A stretch of 10,183 nt of DNA, taken from positions 1 to 10,183 of the forward strand of contig JBQTJQ010000056.1 of the NCBI GenBank assembly GCA_052386975.1, written 5' to 3'. Both the position numbers and the translations under genes were made by a program. The notes beneath the pieces were generated by a model. That model was not told where the DNA came from, did no database searches, and saw only the letters and a list, made by a program, of their open reading frames with translations. The stretch's first letter is position 1, and every line of letters begins with the position of its first letter. Shown piece after piece: positions 5,829-10,183 of the stretch. This stretch comes from JACPFV01 sp052386975. GTDB lineage: Bacteria; Pseudomonadota; Gammaproteobacteria; Nevskiales; Nevskiaceae.

Positions 5829-6506
5829 ATGGAATCCCTGCAAGAACTGCTGGACCGCAACGTCGCCTGGTCGCAGCGCATGGTCGGCGCCGATCCGCAG
5901 TTCTTCCGCCGGCTGGTGGCGCAGCAGGCGCCGCAGTACCTGTGGATCGGCTGCTCGGACGCGCGCGTCCCGGCCAACGAGATCGTCGACCTCGCGCCGG
6001 GCGAGTTGTTCGTGCATCGCAACGTCGCCAACGTAGTCGCGCAGGACGACGCCAACGCCCAGGCTGTCATCGAGTTCGCCGTCAGCGTGCTGAAAGTGCG
6101 CCACATCATGGTGGTCGGCCACTACAGCTGCGGCGGCATCCAGGCCGCGGAGGCTTCGAAGAACGTCGGCCCGTGCTGCGACCGCTGGCTCGAGCACGTG
6201 CACGAAGTGATGAAGCGCCACGACAGGATCCTGAAACAGGAGACGGTCGAGCACCGCCGCCAGACGCTGCTGTGCGAGCTCAACGTGCTCGAGCAGACCT
6301 ACAACGTCTGCAAGGCGCCGGCGGTGAAGGCGGCGTGGGAGCGCAAGCAGTCGCTATGGGTGCACGGCTGGGTCTACCGGCTCGGCGACGGCCAGTTGCG
6401 CCACCTCGATTTCTCGGTCGGTGCGGGCGACGACGCCGACGCGCTGCGCGAGAAGGCGCTGCAGACGATCCAGCGGGTGAGGGCGGAGTACTACAAGAAG
6501 AAGTAA
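5829..6506 (+). CDS. can: Beta-class carbonic anhydrase
   Basis: A 225-residue cytoplasmic enzyme that interconverts CO2 and bicarbonate, supplying bicarbonate for carboxylases. All zinc ligands and the gating pair of the beta class are visible: C42 and D44-R46 in GCSDARVP, and H98 and C101 in VVGHYSCGGI. The family N-terminus (LLDRNVAWSQRM...DPQFF) and the helical C-terminal half (NVLEQTYNVCKAPAV, LWVHGWVYRLGDGQL) match the E. coli Can type in order and length. Its ATG is 3 bases after the previous stop, so translation is probably coupled. The stop TAA at 6504-6506 lies one base from the 3' CCA of the convergent tRNA gene, leaving no room for a terminator of its own. Confidence 0.95.
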   Translation: MESLQELLDRNVAWSQRMVGADPQFFRRLVAQQAPQYLWIGCSDARVPANEIVDLAPGELFVHRNVANVVAQDDANAQAVIEFAVSVLKVRHIMVVGHYSCGGIQAAEASKNVGPCCDRWLEHVHEVMKRHDRILKQETVEHRRQTLLCELNVLEQTYNVCKAPAVKAAWERKQSLWVHGWVYRLGDGQLRHLDFSVGAGDDADALREKALQTIQRVRAEYYKKK

Positions 6507-6507
6507 C

Positions 6508-6584
6508 TGGTCGGAGCGACAGGACTTGAACCTGCGACCTTCTGGTCCCGAACCAGACGCTCTACCAAGCTGAGCTACGCTCCG
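6508..6584 (-). tRNA. tRNA-Pro (anticodon CGG)
   Basis: A full 77-base cloverleaf reads on the minus strand. The acceptor stem is CGGAGCG/CGCTCCG with the C1-G72 pair typical of bacterial proline tRNAs, the D stem GCTC/GAGC, the anticodon stem TCTGG/CCAGA with loop TTCGGGA (anticodon CGG at 6550-6548), and the T arm GCAGG-TTCAAGT-CCTGT. The discriminator A and the CCA are encoded (CCA at 6510-6508). It reads CCG, a common proline codon in this G+C-rich DNA. It begins 8 bases after the ispB stop in the same direction and has no visible promoter of its own, so it is probably processed from the ispB transcript. Confidence 0.97.
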
Positions 6585-6592
6585 AAATCTCT

Positions 6593-7579
6593 CTAATACG
6601 TGCGCTGGACCGCGAAGCGGGCCACGCCGGTCAGCGCGTCCTTGAAGGGTGAGTCGGGAAGGTCACCGAGCGCTGAAATCGCCGCGTCGGCATGCCGCGC
6701 GGCGAGCGCGGAACTATACGCAAGACCCCCCGTCGATTCAACGGCGGCCAGGACCTCGGCCAGGCGCTCGATGCGCCCCTCTTTCAGGGCCTCGCGGATC
6801 AGCCCGACCTGCGCCGGTGAGCCCTTCTTGAGGGCGTGGATCAGGGGCAGGGTGGGCTTGCCTTCGGCCAGGTCGGTGCCCAGGTTCTTGCCGCTCTCCT
6901 CAGGCGAGGCCTTGTAGTCGAGCAGGTCGTCCTCGATCTGGAACGCCATGCCCAGTTCGTGGCCGTAACGGGCCATGGCCTGCTGGACCGCCTCGCCGGC
7001 GTCCGCGGCGATGGCGCCCAGCTGGGCGGCGGCCTGGAACAGCCGGGCGGTCTTGAGCTCGATGACGCGCAGGTAGCGGGCCTCTGTCACGTCCGGGTCG
7101 CCCGCGTTCATGAGCTGGAGCACCTCGCCCTCGGCGATGGCGTTGGTGGTGTCCGCCATCAGGCGCATGACCGGCATGCGATCCACGCCCACCATCATCT
7201 GGAAGCTGCGCGAATACAGGAAATCGCCCGACAGGACCGCCCCCGGGTTGCCCCAGACGGCGTTGGCGGTGTGGCGGCCGCGCCGGCGGTCGGCGTGATC
7301 CACTACGTCGTCGTGCAGCAGGGTGGCGGTGTGGATGAACTCGATGACCGCAGCCAGCTGGGCCGGCTGGTCGGTCTTGCAGCCCAGGGCGCGGGCCGAC
7401 AGCAGGACGAGGGCGGGGCGCATGCGCTTGCCGCCGGCCGAGACGATGTGGGCGCCGATCTGGCTGATCAGGGCCACCTCGGAGGTGAGCCGCTCCCGGA
7501 TGATGGCGTCCACCCGCGTCATGTCCCCGGCGATGGGGGCCAGGAGCGTCTTAAGGTCCAGTTTCGGCGGGTTTTTCAT
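6593..7579 (-). CDS. ispB: Octaprenyl (polyprenyl) diphosphate synthase
   Basis: A 328-residue all-helical trans-prenyltransferase that extends farnesyl diphosphate with isopentenyl diphosphate to make the side chain of ubiquinone. Visible motifs are GGKRMRP (49-55), the first Asp-rich motif LLHDDVVD (D90, D91, D94), GDFLYSRSF after it, and the second Asp-rich motif FQIEDDLLD (D217, D218, D221) followed by GTDLAEGKPTLPLI (KPT at 241-243). Small residues before the first Asp motif fit a long-chain product; chain length (C40 or other) cannot be fixed from sequence alone. The start at 7579 follows a good sigma70 promoter by a leader of only about 8 bases and has no Shine-Dalgarno sequence. It is divergent from rplU, as commonly found. 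Confidence 0.95.
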   Translation of the reverse strand: MKNPPKLDLKTLLAPIAGDMTRVDAIIRERLTSEVALISQIGAHIVSAGGKRMRPALVLLSARALGCKTDQPAQLAAVIEFIHTATLLHDDVVDHADRRRGRHTANAVWGNPGAVLSGDFLYSRSFQMMVGVDRMPVMRLMADTTNAIAEGEVLQLMNAGDPDVTEARYLRVIELKTARLFQAAAQLGAIAADAGEAVQQAMARYGHELGMAFQIEDDLLDYKASPEESGKNLGTDLAEGKPTLPLIHALKKGSPAQVGLIREALKEGRIERLAEVLAAVESTGGLAYSSALAARHADAAISALGDLPDSPFKDALTGVARFAVQRTY

Positions 7580-7593
7580 GGCGCGGGGCGGGC

Positions 7594-7622
7594 ATGCTAG
7601 GTGGGGCCTTCGGGGGCGTCAA
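7594..7622 (-). promoter_or_regulatory. Sigma70-type promoter of ispB
   Basis: On the minus strand, TTGACG (7622-7617) is followed by 17 bases and TAGCAT (7599-7594). Expected transcription start is near 7587, about 8 bases from the ispB ATG, giving a nearly leaderless mRNA. The -35 lies 6 bases from the -35 of the rplU promoter, so the two polymerases bind back to back. Confidence 0.7.
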
Positions 7623-7628
7623 ACGGCG

Positions 7629-7657
7629 TTGACCGGGAGGGGCCGGCCCCTTATGAT
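7629..7657 (+). promoter_or_regulatory. Sigma70-type promoter of rplU-rpmA
   Basis: TTGACC (7629-7634), a 17-base spacer and TATGAT (7652-7657) give five of six matches to consensus in each box. The spacer contains a perfect 12-bp palindrome, GGGGCCGGCCCC (7639-7650). The expected start near 7664 gives a leader of about 43 bases. Confidence 0.8.
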
Positions 7658-7662
7658 GCGCG

Positions 7663-7688
7663 CCCTTGCGAGGGTGCCATAGGCGCCC
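7663..7688 (+). promoter_or_regulatory. Two overlapping hairpins in the rplU leader
   Basis: CCCT/AGGG (7663-7666 with 7671-7674) and GGGTGCC/GGCGCCC (7672-7678 with 7682-7688, one G-U pair) share bases 7672-7674, so only one can form at a time. Ribosomal protein leaders often carry such structures for feedback by the protein itself. Here that is only a possibility; I do not recognise a named leader family. Confidence 0.3.
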
Positions 7689-7706
7689 GAAATCATGGAG
7701 TTACCG

Positions 7707-8018
7707 ATGTACGCCGTCATCAAGACCGGTGGCAAGCAGTACAAAGTGGCCGCTGGCGAAAAACTCAAAGTCGAAACCCTGACCGCTGAAGTCGGCGCGA
7801 CGGTGACATTCGACCAGGTGCTGATGATCGCCAATGGCGATTCGCACAAGATCGGCGCGCCGACCGTTGCCGGTGGCAAGGTCACGGCGGAAGTCGTGAA
7901 GCATGGCCGCGGCGACAAGATCCGCATCATCAAGCACCGCCGCCGCAAGACCTCGCATAAAGAACAGGGCCATCGGCAGAACTACACCGAGGTCAAGATC
8001 AAGGAGATCCTCGGCTAA
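7707..8018 (+). CDS. rplU: 50S ribosomal protein L21
   Basis: A 103-residue large-subunit protein, the same length as E. coli L21, that binds 23S rRNA near its neighbour L20. The canonical start MYAVIKTGGKQYKV and the basic signature KIRIIKHRRRKTSHKEQGHRQNYTEVKI in the C-terminal half (split here by position, about residues 71-98) are both present. The ATG at 7707 is chosen over an in-frame ATG at 7695: it gives the family N-terminus, and GGAG at 7697-7700 lies 6 bases before it, inside the would-be extension. First gene of an rplU-rpmA transcript. Confidence 0.97.
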   Translation: MYAVIKTGGKQYKVAAGEKLKVETLTAEVGATVTFDQVLMIANGDSHKIGAPTVAGGKVTAEVVKHGRGDKIRIIKHRRRKTSHKEQGHRQNYTEVKIKEILG

Positions 8019-8033
8019 GCCGGGGAATATTCG

Positions 8034-8282
8034 ATGGCACACAAAAAAGCAGGCGGCTCGACTCGTAACGGCCGCGACTCGCAGTCCAAGCGCCTCGGCC
8101 TCAAGAAGTTCGGCGGCGAGAACGTTGTCGCCGGCAACATCCTGGTCCGCCAGCGCGGCACCACGTTCCATGCCGGCACGAACGTCGGCATGGGCAGCGA
8201 CCACACCCTGTTCGCCAAGTCCGACGGCAAGGTCGAGTTCAAGCCGAAGGGCGGGCGCACGGTGGTGAACATCGTCCGCTGA
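8034..8282 (+). CDS. rpmA: 50S ribosomal protein L27
   Basis: An 82-residue large-subunit protein; its N-terminal tail (MAHKKAGGSTRNGRDS) reaches into the peptidyl-transferase centre. The family pattern continues through KRLGLKKFGGENVVAGNILVRQRGT and ends KGGRTVVNIVR. It begins directly with the AHKKAGG form, so no N-terminal propeptide of the Firmicutes type has to be removed. GGGGA about 8 bases upstream is the ribosome site. It is 15 bases after rplU and is followed by a strong terminator. Confidence 0.97.
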   Translation: MAHKKAGGSTRNGRDSQSKRLGLKKFGGENVVAGNILVRQRGTTFHAGTNVGMGSDHTLFAKSDGKVEFKPKGGRTVVNIVR

Positions 8283-8300
8283 CCACCGGGCACGCAGACA

Positions 8301-8326
8301 AAAAGGCCTCCAAGGAGGCTTTTTTT
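8301..8326 (+). terminator. Intrinsic terminator after rpmA
   Basis: GCCTC (8306-8310) pairs with GAGGC (8315-8319) around CAAG, extended by a G-U pair and AAAA/TTTT, then a run of seven T (8320-8326). It should end the rplU-rpmA transcript and so insulates it from obgE. Confidence 0.85.
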
Positions 8327-8334
8327 GTGCGCAG

Positions 8335-8411
8335 AAAAAGGGGACAGAACTATTTTCCCCGAATCTGCGATGCCATCCCGACCTACCAGAAAATAGTTCT
8401 GTCCCCTTTTT
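8335..8411. repeat. Long palindromic repeat (MITE/REP-like) before obgE
   Basis: Arms 8335-8357 and 8389-8411 are a perfect 23-bp inverted repeat around a 31-base loop. Each outer arm begins with five A then GGGGACAGAACTATTTT. To my recollection, closely similar AAAAGGGGACAG-ATTTT sequences are scattered through beta- and gammaproteobacterial genomes, often beside REP-associated tyrosine transposases (TnpA_REP). No such transposase is in this window. The right arm ends 4 bases before the obgE ATG. Confidence 0.8.
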
Positions 8412-8415
8412 TGCC

Positions 8416-9654
8416 ATGAAATTCGTCGACGAAGCCACCATCCGCATCGAAGCCGGCAACGGCGGGCGCGGTCACGTCAGCTTCCGGCGCGAGATGAAGG
8501 TGCCGTTCGGCGGCCCGGACGGCGGCGACGGCGGTGACGGTGGCAGCATCCACGCGTTCGCCGACATCAACCTCAACACGCTGGCGGACTTCCGCTTCAA
8601 CCGCGTGTACCGCGCGCAGCACGGCGAGCAGGGCCAGCGCAAGAACTGCACCGGCGGCAAGGGCGCCGACCTCGAGATCCCGATGCCGCTCGGGACGATG
8701 ATCTACGACGCCGACACCGGCGAACTGATGGGCGAGCTGACCCGCAGGCAGTCGCGCTTGCTGATCGCGCAGGGCGGCTGGCATGGCCTGGGTAACGCCC
8801 GCTTCAAGTCCAGCACCAACCGCGCGCCGCGCCAGTTCACGCCCGGCACCAAGGGCGACCAGCGCGACCTGCGCCTCGAGCTGTCGCTGATGGCGGACGT
8901 CGGCCTGCTCGGCATGCCGAACGCCGGCAAGTCCACGCTACTGGCGTCGTCGTCGGCCGCGCGGCCGAAGATCGCCGACTATCCGTTCACCACGCTTTAT
9001 CCGCAGCCGGGCGTGGTCTCGGTCGCACCGCTGAAGAGCTTCGTGATGATGGACATCCCGGGGCTCATCGAAGGCGCGGCCGAAGGCGCCGGCCTCGGCA
9101 TCCGCTTCCTCAAGCACGTGCAGCGCACGCGCCTGCTGCTGCACCTGGTCGACGTGCTGCCGCCCGACGGCGGCGACATCGCCGCCAACGTGAAGAAGAT
9201 CAACAAGGAGCTGAAGGCGTTCAGCGCCGACGTCGCGAAGAAGCCGCAGTGGCTCGTGTTCAACAAGATCGACCTGCTCGGCGACCGCGACGCGCGCGCG
9301 CACTGCGAGAAAATCGTCAAGCAGCTCAAGTGGAGCGCGCCGTGGTTCACGATCTCGGCCGCGACGCGGCAGGGCACGCTGGAGCTTTCACGCGCGGTCC
9401 AGGACTGGATCGACGCGCATCCGCTCGAGGGCGCCGAGCCTGCGGGCGGCGAAGTTCGCGCGGCGCCGTCGAAGCCGAAGGCCGACGAGGTCGAGGGCGT
9501 CACGCGGCTGATCGGCAAGGCCAAGGCGCTGATCCCGCGCATCATCAAGCCCGGCAGCAAGGCGAAGACCAGGGTCCCGAACGCCCGCGAGGCCAAGCCG
9601 GCCAAGGCCAAGGCTCGGGCCAAATCGAAGCCAAGGGCCAGGAAGCGCTCGTGA
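8416..9654 (+). CDS. obgE: Obg-family GTPase (ribosome assembly)
   Basis: A 412-residue essential GTPase that acts on the 50S subunit in assembly and in stress control. The glycine-rich Obg domain covers about residues 1-159 (MKFVDEATIRIEAGNGG, GGPDGGDGGDGG). The G domain follows with G1 GMPNAGKST (166-174), G2 ADYPFTT (187-193), G3 DIPG (213-216), G4 NKID (283-286) and G5 SAAT (314-317). From about residue 335 a Lys/Ala/Arg-rich tail replaces the acidic tail of E. coli Obg. The ATG at 8416 gives the exact family N-terminus, but no Shine-Dalgarno sequence precedes it: CCCCTTTTTTGCC, the edge of the palindrome, does. The gene overlaps proB by GTGA. Confidence 0.96.
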   Translation: MKFVDEATIRIEAGNGGRGHVSFRREMKVPFGGPDGGDGGDGGSIHAFADINLNTLADFRFNRVYRAQHGEQGQRKNCTGGKGADLEIPMPLGTMIYDADTGELMGELTRRQSRLLIAQGGWHGLGNARFKSSTNRAPRQFTPGTKGDQRDLRLELSLMADVGLLGMPNAGKSTLLASSSAARPKIADYPFTTLYPQPGVVSVAPLKSFVMMDIPGLIEGAAEGAGLGIRFLKHVQRTRLLLHLVDVLPPDGGDIAANVKKINKELKAFSADVAKKPQWLVFNKIDLLGDRDARAHCEKIVKQLKWSAPWFTISAATRQGTLELSRAVQDWIDAHPLEGAEPAGGEVRAAPSKPKADEVEGVTRLIGKAKALIPRIIKPGSKAKTRVPNAREAKPAKAKARAKSKPRARKRS

Positions 9655-10183
9655 GTCGCGACAAGCTCGCGACGACGAAGCGCTGGGTCATCAAGGTCGG
9701 CAGTTCACTGCTGACCGCCAAGGGGCAGGGCCTCGATGGCGAGGCCATCAATGACTGGGCCGCGCAGATCGCCGCGTTGCGCAAGGGTGGCCGCGAAGTC
9801 GTGCTGGTGTCCTCCGGCGCGGTGGCCGAAGGCATGGCCCGGCTGGGCCTGAAAAAGCGCCCGGCCGTGCTGAGTGAATTGCAGGCCGCCGCCGCCGTCG
9901 GCCAGATGGGCCTGGTGCAGGCCTGGGAGTCGGCGTTCCAGCAGCACGGCCTGCACACCGCGCAGGTGCTGCTGACGCACGAGGACGTCTCCGACCGCGA
10001 CCGCTACCTCAACGCGCGCGGCACACTGAAGTCGCTGCTCGAGTTCGGCGTGATTCCGGTGATCAACGAGAACGACACCGTCGCCACCGACGAGATCAGG
10101 CTGGGCGACAACGACACGCTGGCGGCGCTGGCGGTGAACCTGGTCGAGGCCGAGCTGCTGGTGATCCTGACCGACCAGGACGG
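9651..10183 (+). CDS. proB: Glutamate 5-kinase (3' part beyond window)
   Basis: First enzyme of proline synthesis; it phosphorylates glutamate with ATP. The window shows 177 codons plus two bases of the next, covering the start of the amino-acid-kinase domain: KVGSSL with K15, VSSGAVAEGMARLGL, QAAAAVGQMGLVQ, VLLTHEDVSDRDRYLNARGTL, the glutamate-binding INENDTVATDEI and GDNDTLAALAV, and LTDQDG at the edge. The GTG start at 9651 overlaps the obgE stop as GTGA, and GGAAG at 9641-9645 is its ribosome site. The usual C-terminal PUA domain would lie outside the window. Confidence 0.95.
   Translation, partial: MSRDKLATTKRWVIKVGSSLLTAKGQGLDGEAINDWAAQIAALRKGGREVVLVSSGAVAEGMARLGLKKRPAVLSELQAAAAVGQMGLVQAWESAFQQHGLHTAQVLLTHEDVSDRDRYLNARGTLKSLLEFGVIPVINENDTVATDEIRLGDNDTLAALAVNLVEAELLVILTDQD

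Noticed and set aside
5481..6254. Minus-strand open frame across the CoA-transferase III/can junction
   Set aside because: Composition is that of an antisense shadow of two clear genes.
6836..7600. Plus-strand open frame across ispB
   Set aside because: It lies wholly antisense to ispB and shows only the His/Gly/Ala/Asp bias of a shadow.
7695..7706. Earlier ATG for rplU (MELP extension)
   Set aside because: The extension contains the ribosome site for the ATG at 7707, and L21 proteins begin with MYAVI.
1..10183. CRISPR array or defence island
   Set aside because: No spaced direct repeats and no cas, toxin-antitoxin, restriction or phage genes were seen on either strand.

Overview
The window is about two-thirds G+C and has the gene order and protein types of a beta- or gammaproteobacterium. 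The strongest clue is its right half: ispB with a tRNA-Pro behind it, transcribed away from rplU-rpmA-obgE-proB. Among the gammaproteobacteria a Xanthomonadales/Nevskiales-like host would fit. That placement is an inference from gene order and base composition, not from a search.

Left edge (1-1240): an IS481-family insertion sequence on the minus strand. Its DDE transposase reads open up to the window edge, and its 20-bp terminal inverted repeats differ at one position. Region 1241-1412 has no gene. It holds a second IS-end-like sequence, a 14-bp perfect hairpin terminator, and a folded palindromic element whose outer arms match the 3' end of a tRNA gene.

Middle (1411-6506): ohr (thiol peroxidase, minus) is divergent from a membrane-anchored monohaem cytochrome c and an exported NTF2-like protein (plus). 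These meet, stop codon to stop codon, a minus-strand pair: an ICMT/DUF1295-type membrane methyltransferase followed by an EamA-type transporter that appears to start on a TTG overlapping the previous TGA. Divergent from that pair are an alpha-methylacyl-CoA racemase-type CoA-transferase III protein and, 3 bp later, a beta-carbonic anhydrase. This is a set of small metabolic and stress genes with no single evident pathway.

Right half (6508-10183): tRNA-Pro(CGG) ends one base from the carbonic anhydrase stop codon and lies 8 bases behind ispB, so it is probably cut from the ispB transcript. ispB and rplU diverge from back-to-back sigma70 promoters. rplU-rpmA ends in a strong terminator. A 23-bp-arm palindrome then occupies the gap before obgE and ends 4 bp from its ATG, leaving no Shine-Dalgarno sequence. 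obgE overlaps proB by GTGA; proB runs off the window.

I found no CRISPR array, defence system or biosynthetic cluster. The observations most worth following are the palindrome against obgE and the tRNA-tail palindrome at 1308-1412.
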